Counted from the stretch's first letter, positions 9,002 to 16,686 are shown. The stretch: DNA of 36,037 bases from a bacterium (GCA_021809845.1 JAJZJW010000001.1:89503-125539); one strand, 5' to 3'. Numbers and translations: made by a program. The notes: generated by a model from the sequence alone, not told the origin.

Positions 9002-10129
9002 GCCTTTTTAAGAGAACAGTTAGATTCTATTTTAAATCAAACTTATAGCGATTTTAAGATTCTTATAAGGGATGACGGTTCTGCGGATTCAACGGTTAAC
9101 ATCATAAAAGATTATGTATTTAAATATCCTTTAAAAATAGTCTGTATCAATATCCCTGCCCCTCGCCCAAGCTCTACCTTATCCACTTGTCCTCTTCCCT
9201 ATGATGAGGGAGGGCTGGAGCGGGGGAGGGGATATAATGCCGGTTTCTATTATGATAATAAAAATAATAGCAAAAAACATTTAGGCTTTAATTTAAGCTA
9301 TAATGAACTTTTAAATTGTTCGACCGCAGACTATATTATGTTTTCCGACCAGGATGATGTCTGGCTTCCGGAAAAGGTCGAAATTAGCTTTAAAAAAATT
9401 AAAGAGCTTGAGAAAGAGTTTCAAGGTAAACCCATATTGGTTCATTCGGATTTAACCGTCGTAAATAAAGATTTAAAAATAATAAACGGTTCTTTTTTTA
9501 GACATATAGGAATAAATCCGTATGAAAACTCGTTAAACAGGTTAATTATGCAAAATACCGTTACGGGATGCACGATGCTCATAAATAAAAATCTTGCCGC
9601 TCTTGCAAAACCTATAAGCGACGGGGTTTATTTTTACGATTATTGGTTTGCTCTTGTAGCTAAGATGTTCGGCGCTATCGGTGTTATAAACAAACCGTTA
9701 CTCTTGTACCGCCAGCACGATTCAAATGTTATCGGGGCAGGCGCAAACAGCCTGCGAAAGCTTGTCAAAAAGTTAAATATTATAAACGATTTATACAGGC
9801 AGGGGTGCCTGCTGTATAAGAGGTATTACGACTATAGCGGACACAAGAATGATACGAATGATACGAATGATACGAATGATAAGAACGATAAGAACGGTAA
9901 GAACGGCTATGAGGGCAATGATGGAGACTATGGGTATGGGGGCATTAAAAATGGCATTAAAAATGAGGCTCAAATTATTTTAAGAAATTTTATAGAGCTC
10001 GGAAGTGCAAATCCGTTAAAAAGGCTTTATGTAATTTTTAAATATAGATTTTTCAGGCAAGGGCTTTTAAGAAATATGGGCTTTTTGCTATTTTTGGTAT
10101 TTTTTATTGACTTAAAATCAGGCATATAA
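8966..10129 (+). CDS. GT2-family glycosyltransferase with two in-frame insertions
   Basis: GTG 8966 is preferred over GTG 8960 because AGGAG (8954-8958) lies 7 bp upstream and the family N-terminus (VIDILLSTYNGEAFLREQLD) begins exactly there. This GT-A fold enzyme has nucleotide-binding RDDGSAD, the FSDQDDVW block (DXD-like) and a C-terminal half typical of rhamnosyltransferase-like GT2 proteins (YDYWFALVAKMFG, YRQHDSNVIGA). Two abnormal stretches interrupt it. One is a Pro/Gly/Arg-rich segment of about 27 residues from a GC-rich palindrome (9153-9232). The other is an Asn/Asp/Lys/Gly-rich stretch built from 9-bp repeats (9846-9906). Both keep the frame. A hydrophobic stretch (MGFLLFLVFFI) near the C-terminus may anchor the protein. 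Confidence 0.8.
   Translation: MIDILLSTYNGEAFLREQLDSILNQTYSDFKILIRDDGSADSTVNIIKDYVFKYPLKIVCINIPAPRPSSTLSTCPLPYDEGGLERGRGYNAGFYYDNKNNSKKHLGFNLSYNELLNCSTADYIMFSDQDDVWLPEKVEISFKKIKELEKEFQGKPILVHSDLTVVNKDLKIINGSFFRHIGINPYENSLNRLIMQNTVTGCTMLINKNLAALAKPISDGVYFYDYWFALVAKMFGAIGVINKPLLLYRQHDSNVIGAGANSLRKLVKKLNIINDLYRQGCLLYKRYYDYSGHKNDTNDTNDTNDKNDKNGKNGYEGNDGDYGYGGIKNGIKNEAQIILRNFIELGSANPLKRLYVIFKYRFFRQGLLRNMGFLLFLVFFIDLKSGI
9153..9232 (+). repeat. GC-rich palindromic element inserted in frame in the GT2 gene
   Basis: Outer arms CCCCTCGCCC (9159-9168) and GGGGGAGGGG (9222-9231) pair at 9 of 10 positions. An inner hairpin pairs CTTCCCT with AGGGAGG around an ATGATG loop. It looks like the CCCTC/GAGGG-type intergenic palindromic repeats common in bacterial genomes, but here it lies inside a conserved enzyme. 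Its GC content contrasts sharply with the flanking AT-rich DNA. Confidence 0.7.
9846..9906 (+). repeat. 9-bp coding microsatellite (GATACGAAT / GATAAGAAC)
   Basis: Three copies of GATACGAAT-type units pass into GATAAGAAC and GGTAAGAAC units, encoding NDT-NDT-NDT-NDK-NDK-NGK-NGY. It is in frame within the C-terminal third of the GT2 gene. Confidence 0.9.
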
Positions 10130-10317
10130 TAGAATTTGTTAAAAATTATATATAAATTGTATTTTATGCCGCCTTAAGCGTGCAGTTCAGGTTTAATCTT
10201 ACATTTTATTTATGATATTCGTATAAATCGTATCTTATTTATCTCACGAATGATTGTATTATAATGTATTGTATGATATAATTAACTAAAATTTATTTTA
10301 GTATTTTCGAGTTTATT

Positions 10318-11058
10318 ATGCCTAATACTTTTAAAATATATGAAGATTTACAGGGTTCGTTCAATGAGCAACAGGCGAAAACTCTTACCAGGGTTATATC
10401 CAACACCATCATCGACGAAGCAAATATGGTTACAAAAGTTGAGTTCAACGCTCTAAAAGAAATAGTCGACAATCTTGCTACGGCAGTTAAAGAACTTGCA
10501 GAAGCTCAAAAAAGAACTGAAGCAAGGGTAGAAGAGCTTGCAGAAGCTCAAAAAAGAACTGAAGCAAGGGTAGAAGAACTTGCAGAAGCTCAGAAAAGAA
10601 CGGAGGTTGAGATTAAGAAACTTACCGAAGGACTTAACGATTTGAGGGTTCAGGTGGGAGGTCTTGCCATGGCGGTCGGTTACGGTATAGAGGATAAATA
10701 TATGCCTTTTATGAAAAAATTTGCTCTGAACCAATATGGCGCTATTATTTTAAAGGTTGAGAGAAAAAACATAATGTATCCTAACGGAGCATATGACGAG
10801 GTCAATCTTTATTTGGAAGGAGAAATTGATGGACACAAGGTTTACATAATAGGCGAATCTAAGGCTCAGCCAGGAAAAAAAGACATTGATAAGTTCAGCT
10901 TAATGCTTAAAAGATTAGCGGGATATTTTAATGCCGACGTTAAAGGCTTTATGCTTGGATATAATTATGCACCTAACGTTGAAGAATATTTAGTTAAAAA
11001 GTATCCCAATATAGATTTCTACAAAACATACCAGATAGAAGAAATTGCCAATAGATAA
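10318..11058 (+). CDS. Coiled-coil PD-(D/E)XK nuclease-fold protein (DUF3782-like)
   Basis: The protein has 246 residues. Residues about 45-105 are heptad-like and contain a 14-residue unit ([14 protein letters not shown]) in nearly three copies. The C-terminal ~120 residues have the PD-(D/E)XK layout: Asp in [10 protein letters not shown], then a strand with the GESK box (E-x-K) in [19 protein letters not shown]. Proteins of this build (coiled coil plus nuclease fold) are widespread in thermophiles and deep-branching bacteria, often in several copies. Their function is not established, to my knowledge. There is no signal peptide, so it is presumably cytoplasmic. It is monocistronic, 190 bp after the GT2 gene. 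A DNA-end or restriction-like activity is only inferred from the fold. Confidence 0.7.
   Translation: MPNTFKIYEDLQGSFNEQQAKTLTRVISNTIIDEANMVTKVEFNALKEIVDNLATAVKELAEAQKRTEARVEELAEAQKRTEARVEELAEAQKRTEVEIKKLTEGLNDLRVQVGGLAMAVGYGIEDKYMPFMKKFALNQYGAIILKVERKNIMYPNGAYDEVNLYLEGEIDGHKVYIIGESKAQPGKKDIDKFSLMLKRLAGYFNADVKGFMLGYNYAPNVEEYLVKKYPNIDFYKTYQIEEIANR
10492..10610 (+). repeat. 42-bp in-frame tandem repeat (about 2.8 copies)
   Basis: Units starting near 10492, 10534 and 10576 are almost identical and encode the 14-residue coiled-coil unit of the nuclease-fold protein. Fourteen residues is exactly two heptads. Confidence 0.9.
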
Positions 11059-11158
11059 TTTGGAAAATTAGAAATTAGAAATTAGAAATTAGAAAATTAG
11101 GGAAAATTTGAGACGGACACTGTTCTGAAAATTAAGGACATAAATTAGGGGCAGACAT

Positions 11159-11332
11159 TGTTTTATAATACGGTCGAAACGATTGGAATTGGAGCAGCGC
11201 GGAAATCAGCAAAGCTCATTAACACTTGTGGAGTATGCTCCGGCTTGTGCATCCAAAAATCGGATATAGCTATAGCCATCATACGTTGAAGCGGGAAGCC
11301 TTGTCCGTAATGGCGGGTAGTTTACCATTTTC
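11159..11332 (+). mobile_element. Probable remnant right end of an IS200/IS605-family element
   Basis: The 357-bp gap 11059-11415 starts with a GAAATTA microsatellite (11067-11098). It then has a more GC-rich stretch ending in GTTGAAGCGGGAAGCC and a short hairpin (CCTTGTCCGTAATGGCGGG) before TAGTTTA. This layout recalls right ends/omega-RNA regions of TnpB-carrying IS605 elements. No transposase frame survives: each frame through 11170-11320 is stopped. Recognition is by pattern memory only. Confidence 0.45.
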
Positions 11333-11418
11333 ACAAATTCTGGTGTTCAAATTATAAGTATAAGTATGGTATAATAATCATAAACAAAAATTTATAGCGA
11401 TAATTCGGGGAGTTTGTG

Positions 11419-11949
11419 ATGCAGTACATAAATTTAGGCATACTTTTAATTACACTTGGTTTTGTCATCGGAGTATATGTGCATACAGATAAAAAAATAA
11501 CCGAGTTGTCAGCAAATACGGATAAAAAAATAACAGAATTGTCTGAAAAAACAGATAAAAAAATAACAGAATTGTCTGAAAAAACAGATAAAAAAATAAC
11601 AGAATTGTCTGAAAAAACAGATAAAAAAATAACAGAATTGTCTGAAAAAACAGATAAAAAAATAACAGAATTGTCTGAAAAAACAGATAAAAAAATAGAC
11701 CAGCTGTCCGAAGAAATAAAAGAAAACAATAAATCAATAAACGATAGAATAGATAAACTGTCTGAAGAAATAAAAGAAAACAATAAATATACAAACGATA
11801 GAATAGATAAACTGTCTGAAGAAATAAAAGAAAACAATAAATATACAAACGATAGAATAGATAAACTTTCCGACAGAATAGACAGACTGTTCGACGTGTT
11901 TGCTCATATGGGATTCAGAGATATAATAATGCAAAAAGGTAAGGATTAA
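11419..11949 (+). CDS. Membrane-anchored coiled-coil protein built of 11- and 18-residue repeats
   Basis: ATG 11419 is chosen over GTG 11416, as GGGGAG lies 6 bp upstream. One N-terminal hydrophobic segment (INLGILLITLGFVIGVYV) probably anchors the protein in the inner membrane. Then come seven copies of an 11-residue unit (TDKKITELSEK), three of an 18-residue unit (LSEEIKENNKYTNDRIDK), and a short tail (LFDVFAHMGFRDIIMQKG). An 11-residue periodicity gives hendecad coiled coils, and 18 equals 7+11, so the rod could be nearly straight or weakly right-handed. No catalytic motif is seen. Function unknown; a tether, scaffold or tape-measure-like role is possible. It lies about 360 bp after the nuclease-fold coiled-coil gene, but no link is proven. 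Confidence 0.65.
   Translation: MQYINLGILLITLGFVIGVYVHTDKKITELSANTDKKITELSEKTDKKITELSEKTDKKITELSEKTDKKITELSEKTDKKITELSEKTDKKIDQLSEEIKENNKSINDRIDKLSEEIKENNKYTNDRIDKLSEEIKENNKYTNDRIDKLSDRIDRLFDVFAHMGFRDIIMQKGKD
11484..11700 (+). repeat. 33-bp in-frame tandem array (7 copies)
   Basis: The unit ACAGATAAAAAAATAACAGAATTGTCTGAAAAA is repeated, with the middle copies identical. It encodes the hendecad TDKKITELSEK. The first copy differs (SAN for SEK) and the last has KIDQ, suggesting expansion from the inside. Confidence 0.95.
11704..11865 (+). repeat. 54-bp in-frame tandem array (3 copies)
   Basis: Units start at 11704, 11758 and 11812, encoding LSEEIKENNK-(S/Y)-(I/T)-NDRIDK. The last two copies are nearly identical. 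This is a second, independent expansion in the same gene. Confidence 0.95.
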
Positions 11950-12178
11950 AAAAGATATAATATATAATAATTGAGAAAACCGGAGTTGCAACATTTTTTT
12001 ACACTGTAAGTTAAGAACACTTTGTTTTATTTTTTTTTCATATTTAGTGCCCGCTTCTAATTATTATTAACTATTTTAATTAGTTAGGCTGCTCACCCAC
12101 CGCACCTCTTGATAATAATAGTATTTTAATATATTATTTAACCATGTTCTTGCACATAATATACAGGAGCGCTTTTAT

Positions 12179-13363
12179 TTGAATAATAAAATTAATTTAA
12201 ATAATAAAAATAATACAAATATTAAAAATTATAACACTGCCGCAGTCTTAATATTGTCCTGCCCTGATAAAAAAGGAATTGTCGCCTCTGTTTCCAAAGC
12301 GCTTTTTGACTGCGGAGCTAATATAGTCGAATCTAATCAGCATTCCACAAAGCCCCCGAACAGACATTTTTTTATGAGAATAGTTTTTGAATTAGATGTA
12401 AATGCCAATACAGTTAATATTGATAACGATGATGATAGTAATTACAACAACGGCAAAAATAACAACATTGGAAATAATAACAACAATAAAAATAATAACA
12501 CCAATGACGGTAAAAACAGCAATAGCGATAAAGAAGGCTATGGATTTAGCAATGAATATTGCAACGAAGAAGTAGTTAGCGATAAGAGTAAAAGCTTGCC
12601 CGCTATAAAAAGCAAGTTAGATGACATTGCTTCCGAGTTTCATATAAATTATAAAATAGGCGACCTTTCGGTTAAAAAGAATGCGGCTGTATTCGTTTCA
12701 AAAGAAGACCATTGCCTTAACGAACTTTTATGGCAAAAGAACGCAGGGGATATTCTGTTAAATATTAGCTGTATAATTTCAAATCATACAAATTTATCAT
12801 ATATAGCAAATTTTTATAAAATACCTTTTATTTATGTTCCTCTTGATTTTGATAGCGGGTCACTAGGCACACCGAACGTGCTGAACACATTGAACGACCA
12901 CCCATATGTTTATAATAGCGGAAACAGATGTAAAGCAGATAATAAGATAATAACAAAACAGGAAGAAATAATTCTTGAAAAAATAAGTAATTTTGATGTA
13001 GATTTTGTTATACTCGCAAAGTACATGAGGATTTTTTCAGCGCAATTTATTAATTTATTAGGAAAAAAAATTATAAATATTCATCATTCATTTTTGCCGT
13101 CTTTTCCAGGTGCAAAACCATATGAACAAGCATATGAAAAAGGCGTTAAAATAATAGGCGCCACTGCCCATTTTGTCAATGAAAAATTGGACGACGGACC
13201 TATAATAGAACAAGATGTTATAAGAATAACCCATGAAGACGACCCCGAAGATTTGAAAAGAAAGGGGAAAATAATAGAAAGATTAGTATTGGTAAAAGCC
13301 GTAAAATTATATATTGAAGACAGAGTTATAGAATATGGCAATAAAACCATAGTTTTCGACTGA
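12179..13363 (+). CDS. purU: Formyltetrahydrofolate deformylase with Asn-rich insert
   Basis: The enzyme hydrolyses 10-formyl-THF to formate and THF, balancing one-carbon pools and supplying formate. An N-terminal ACT domain (AVLILSCPDKKGIVASVSKAL, then SNQHST and FFMRIVFE) precedes a formyltransferase-fold catalytic half (about residues 165-394). That half has the active-site region IINIHHSFLPSFPGAKPYEQ, GATAHFV and LDDGPIIEQD. The start is TTG 12179, supported by AGGAG 9 bp upstream. Residues about 74-143 are a low-complexity Asn/Lys/Asp insert between the ACT strands, and the first 20 residues are also Asn-rich. The protein is therefore about 100 residues longer than the usual ~285. The last 18 codons and stop form the first copy of a 64-bp tandem array. 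Confidence 0.88.
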   Translation: MNNKINLNNKNNTNIKNYNTAAVLILSCPDKKGIVASVSKALFDCGANIVESNQHSTKPPNRHFFMRIVFELDVNANTVNIDNDDDSNYNNGKNNNIGNNNNNKNNNTNDGKNSNSDKEGYGFSNEYCNEEVVSDKSKSLPAIKSKLDDIASEFHINYKIGDLSVKKNAAVFVSKEDHCLNELLWQKNAGDILLNISCIISNHTNLSYIANFYKIPFIYVPLDFDSGSLGTPNVLNTLNDHPYVYNSGNRCKADNKIITKQEEIILEKISNFDVDFVILAKYMRIFSAQFINLLGKKIINIHHSFLPSFPGAKPYEQAYEKGVKIIGATAHFVNEKLDDGPIIEQDVIRITHEDDPEDLKRKGKIIERLVLVKAVKLYIEDRVIEYGNKTIVFD

Positions 13364-13624
13364 ATTAAAAGTATATATTGAAGACAGAGTTATAGAATAT
13401 GGCAATAAAACCATAGTTTTCGATTGAATTAAAAGTATATATTGAAGACAGAGTTATAGAATATGGCAATAAAACCATAGTTTTCGATTGAATTAAAATT
13501 ATATATTGAAGACAGAGTTATAGAATATGGCAATAAAACCATAGTTTTCGACTGAATTAAAAGTATATATTGAAGACAGAGTTATAGAATATGGCAATAA
13601 AACCATAGTTTTCGATTGAATTAA
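13301..13624 (+). repeat. 64-bp tandem array of the purU 3' end (5 copies)
   Basis: The phase marker ATATTGAAGA occurs at 13311, 13375, 13439, 13503 and 13567, always 64 bp apart. Copies differ by a few bases (CGACTGA/CGATTGA; AAAGTATA/AAATTATA). The first copy is the true end of purU and contains its stop. The four downstream copies also contain the stop, but 64 is not a multiple of three, so read-through would not extend the protein usefully. Confidence 0.97.
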
Positions 13625-13712
13625 TATAATGGAAATTAGAAAATTAGAAAATCTTGAGAAGTCCCCTTCCATAAAGCTTGCCAACTAATATTTTAATATT
13701 TATTGATTAAAA

Positions 13713-14504
13713 TTAATAAATATTGTCAGATGAAGGGAATATATTGTTTTTAACATCGTTTTTAAAATCAGATAACGCTTTTATCATTATATTTCTTGTT
13801 TCGGCATATTTTTTTACAAATTTTGGAGGCTTAGAAGACAGCATGCCGACAGCATCGTGAAACACCAGCACCTGTCCGTCAGTGTGTCTGCCGGCGCCTA
13901 TCCCTATAGTGGGAATTTTAATTGCACTTTTAACGGCATCGGCGGCGTTTTCCGGCATTGCTTCCAATACTATCATGAAAGAGCCTGCTTTTTCAAGCTC
14001 CGATGCCGTAAGAACTAATTTTTCTATTTCAGATTCTAATCTGCCTTGAACTTTATATCCACCCATAGTATTGATAAATTGGGGCATTAGACCGATATGT
14101 GATATAACAGGAATGCCTGCGCCGGTTATTTTCTCAATGGTGTGTTTTATATTTATTCCGCCTTCAATTTTTACTGCATTAGCCCCTGATTCTTTAACGA
14201 ATCTGCCCGCATTTTTGAGAGCTTCTTTTTCGTCTGTCTGATATGACATAAAAGGCATATCAGAAACAATAAACGAATTTTTTGCACCTCTCCTTACAAG
14301 TTCCGTATGGTATATCATTTCTTCAACCGTAACCGGCAATGTGTTTTCTTTGCCTTGAATCGTGGTAGCAAGAGAATCTCCGATTAGAATAATGTCTATA
14401 CCTGCTTCTTCTGCAATTTGCGCTTGAACAAAGTCGTAGGCCGTGAGCATAGTTATTTTTTCATTGTCTGATTTCATTTTATTAAAAGCAGTTATGTTTT
14501 TCAT
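13713..14504 (-). CDS. panB: 3-methyl-2-oxobutanoate hydroxymethyltransferase
   Basis: This 263-residue TIM-barrel enzyme, the family's usual length, adds a hydroxymethyl group from methylene-THF to 2-oxoisovalerate to make ketopantoate for pantothenate/CoA synthesis. Signature blocks are MLTAYDFVQAQIAEEAGID, LIGDSLATTIQG, the Mg-binding SDMPFMSYQ, VKIEGG, HIGLMPQ and IGIGAGRHTDGQVLV. GAGG about 13 bp before the ATG is a weak ribosome-binding site. It is a lone gene, convergent with purU and divergent from the radical-SAM gene. No panC neighbour is visible. Confidence 0.95.
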   Translation of the reverse strand: MKNITAFNKMKSDNEKITMLTAYDFVQAQIAEEAGIDIILIGDSLATTIQGKENTLPVTVEEMIYHTELVRRGAKNSFIVSDMPFMSYQTDEKEALKNAGRFVKESGANAVKIEGGINIKHTIEKITGAGIPVISHIGLMPQFINTMGGYKVQGRLESEIEKLVLTASELEKAGSFMIVLEAMPENAADAVKSAIKIPTIGIGAGRHTDGQVLVFHDAVGMLSSKPPKFVKKYAETRNIMIKALSDFKNDVKNNIFPSSDNIY

Positions 14505-14587
14505 TTGATATTAAACCTCAATTAAGATAAAATAAATTAAAACAAGTTAAAATGTGATAAGCTGCAAAATATATGCGTACAAATATA

Positions 14588-14800
14588 TATATATATCAAA
14601 TTACGAACAATATATCAAAATTTATGAATACAAATATATACATGTATATATCAAATTGCAAACAATATATTAAAATTTATGAATGCAAATATATACATAT
14701 ATATATCAAATTGCAAACAATATATTAAAATTTATGAATGCAAATATATACATATATATATCAAATTACGAACAATATATCAAAATTTATGAATAATACA
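14588..14800 (+). repeat. 55-bp tandem array (4 copies) covering the start of the radical-SAM gene
   Basis: The phase marker AACAA-TATAT occurs at 14606, 14661, 14716 and 14771. Each copy contains AAAATTTATGAAT. The last copy's ATG (14789) is the likely start of the downstream gene; the earlier copies hold decoy ATGs. Fifty-five is not a multiple of three, so their frames differ. Confidence 0.95.
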
Positions 14801-16129
14801 TCAAAATCTGAATTTAAAATATTAGAGTTGTACGTTAGAGATTTCGGAGGCGAAATAAATTCTGAAGCAATTGTAAAAGAAGATATTTTAAGGCAGGGCA
14901 TCCATTTTGAAGCGGCTCCGAATCCGGATGCCGCTTTCTCAAGCAAGTCTTATTTTATTTTTTCATTTAATATTGACAACGACAAGGAAGTGCTTAATAA
15001 AAAATATCCTGAAGAAATTGCAATTTCAGGCGGTCCTTTTGCTTTAAAACGAACTGTAATATCTGTAAGAATTCACAATTCATCTCCTTATAAAATAAAG
15101 CTTGTTGAAGATGAAACTAATGGTGAAATGAAGCCTGTGCTTTATTTAAACGAAATTTTTATTGCGGATGTCACTTTTTCTGAAGAAAAATCTTATATGA
15201 CGCAGACCACGGCATCGGGCAAATCTGTCAGAGACTTGGCTCCTACAATAGAATGGGGATATTTGATATATCTTGCTGTCTTTAGAATGTGTCAGTATTT
15301 TGGAGAAGACCTCGAGTGCATGTTTTGCGATATGAATTCCAATTATATCAATCAGCGAAAAATAAATCAAACATATTCTGCTGTTAAATCAATTGACGAT
15401 ATAATAGACGCGCTCGATATTATCGCGCTGTCCAAAGATTCAAATGCGAAAGCGTATACGCTGACCGGCGGAAGCATTATAGACGAAGTGAAATTTAACG
15501 GTGATAGCGAGGTAGATTTTTATGTCAGATTTCTTGAGAAAATTGAAGATAAATTTAAAGGAAAATGGATTAGCAAAATAGTTGTTCAAGCGCACGATAA
15601 AGACAACTTAAAAAGATTAAAAAATGCCGGAGCGTACATTTATCATACAAATTTTGAAATTTGGGACAAGGATTTATTTGACAAACTTTGCCCGGGAAAA
15701 AGCAAATATATAGGCAGGGATAAATGGGTCGGCAGAATTTTAGATGCGGTAGATGTTTTTGGAGACTATAAAGTCATTCCTAATTTTGTCGCCGGTATTG
15801 AACTTTCAGAACCATACGGTTTTAAAACTGTTGACGAAGCAATTAAATCCACCGCGGAAGGATTAGAAGTGTTTATGTCTCATAATATTATTCCAAGATA
15901 TACGACATGGTGTCCTGAAAAGACCAGTAGATTAGGTAAGTTCGGCAATATTTCGGCTCCGCTGGAATATTATATTAAACTGCTTTTAAAATGGCATGAA
16001 ATTCATTATAAATATAATCTGCCGATACCGGAAGGATATGGGGAAGCTGGACCCGGTAAAGCTGAATTTTCAGTTAGCGCTTTTATGGATGCTTTTAATT
16101 CTCGTCAGTCAACCGCCCGCCGCTTGTAG
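14789..16129 (+). CDS. Radical-SAM-like enzyme with CX8CX2C cluster motif
   Basis: Start ATG 14789 gives 446 residues; an in-frame ATG at 14738 would add 17 residues encoded by repeat DNA, so it is less likely. Neither has a Shine-Dalgarno sequence. Cys168, Cys177 and Cys180 lie in FRMCQYFGEDLECMFCDMN. The CxxC with aromatic Phe is radical-SAM-like, but the first spacing is 8, not the canonical 3. A GG-type SAM motif (YTLTGGSI) and barrel blocks (IVVQAH, YHTNFEIWD, PNFVAGIE) follow as in BioB/HmdB-type enzymes. The N-terminal 150 residues are a separate beta-rich domain. The last nine residues (SRQSTARRL) look like translated mobile-element sequence. Substrate unknown; the family of this variant motif is uncharacterised, as far as I know. 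Confidence 0.65.
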   Translation: MNNTSKSEFKILELYVRDFGGEINSEAIVKEDILRQGIHFEAAPNPDAAFSSKSYFIFSFNIDNDKEVLNKKYPEEIAISGGPFALKRTVISVRIHNSSPYKIKLVEDETNGEMKPVLYLNEIFIADVTFSEEKSYMTQTTASGKSVRDLAPTIEWGYLIYLAVFRMCQYFGEDLECMFCDMNSNYINQRKINQTYSAVKSIDDIIDALDIIALSKDSNAKAYTLTGGSIIDEVKFNGDSEVDFYVRFLEKIEDKFKGKWISKIVVQAHDKDNLKRLKNAGAYIYHTNFEIWDKDLFDKLCPGKSKYIGRDKWVGRILDAVDVFGDYKVIPNFVAGIELSEPYGFKTVDEAIKSTAEGLEVFMSHNIIPRYTTWCPEKTSRLGKFGNISAPLEYYIKLLLKWHEIHYKYNLPIPEGYGEAGPGKAEFSVSAFMDAFNSRQSTARRL

Positions 16130-16165
16130 AAGCCTGGGCTTGAAAAAGCCGGTTGATAATGGAGA
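16105..16165 (+). mobile_element. Possible IS200/IS605-like terminal hairpin overlapping the radical-SAM stop
   Basis: GTCAACCGCCCGCC..., a GC-rich core with GCTTG repeats, and ...GCCGGTTGA form an imperfect inverted pair (TCAACCG / CGGTTGA, about 16109-16156). This is like the ends of IS605-group elements. It encodes the final residues and stop of the upstream gene, so an insertion may have replaced the original C-terminus. No transposase is present. Confidence 0.35.
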
Positions 16166-16356
16166 TTAAATGTTTAATCGGCGGTTATTCAAGAGAAAGT
16201 TAAACTCGCACACCATAAGATATCACGCAAGTCTTAAGCTATGCGGATTAGTATGGACTAAGAATCGTCGTCAGGTATGATGTTATAAAAGATACAATGT
16301 TATAAAGTATGTTAATATATTCTTGAATATGTTGATTATTTATGATAATATTTATA

Positions 16357-16432
16357 TATATGGATATTTAATATGGATATTTAATATGGATATTTAATAT
16401 GGATATTTAATATGGATATTTAATGATATTTA
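16357..16432 (+). repeat. 15-bp tandem repeat (about 5 copies)
   Basis: The unit TATGGATATTTAATA is repeated head to tail, with the last copy shortened. Confidence 0.95.
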
Positions 16433-16476
16433 ATTAACATCTAATTCGGTTTATAGTTATATGTGTTGATATAAAA

Positions 16477-16645
16477 AAACTAAATCAAACTAAATCAAAC
16501 TAAATCAAACTAAATCAAACTAAATCAAAGTAAATTAAAGTAAATTAAAGTAAATTAAGGTAAATTAAAGTAAATTAAAGTAAATTAAAGTAAATTAAAG
16601 TAAATTAAGGTAAGGTAAATTAAGGTAAATGAAAGTAAATTGTGT
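16477..16645 (+). repeat. 10-bp tandem array, helically phased A-tracts upstream of mrp
   Basis: About five AAACTAAATC units pass into about eleven AAAGTAAATT/AAGGTAAATT units. The period equals roughly one DNA helical turn, so short A-tracts repeat on the same face and may bend the DNA. Only about 40 bp separate the array from the mrp start. Confidence 0.9.
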
Positions 16646-16686
16646 AAAAAGATAGAAAACAAATAAATTAAATTTTAGGAGATTTT

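Larger units (their letters stand above)
16166..16686. other. Intergenic leader of mrp: hairpin plus two short-period repeat arrays
   Basis: The first ~190 bp are of mixed composition and hold a short perfect hairpin (GATTAAA-TG-TTTAATC). The remainder is nearly all short-period repeats, annotated separately. A Shine-Dalgarno sequence (AGGAG, 16676-16680) serves mrp. No small gene is visible. Confidence 0.7.

Noticed and set aside
10453-10734. Antisense frame opposite the nuclease-fold coiled coil
   Set aside because: Repeat shadow of the 42-bp array; composition is not protein-like.
11352-11994. Long antisense frames opposite the 11/18-residue repeat gene
   Set aside because: They are translations of the 33- and 54-bp repeats on the other strand, Phe/Leu/Ile-rich and without a ribosome-binding site; the plus-strand protein has a membrane anchor, a ribosome-binding site and a sensible end.
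13499-13684. Small minus-strand frame over the purU array
   Set aside because: Built from the reverse of the 64-bp repeat and carries the same segment twice.
14580-14800. CRISPR array
   Set aside because: Units are contiguous tandem copies with no unique spacers, and no cas genes are visible. The same applies to the 64-, 76-, 62- and 38-bp arrays.
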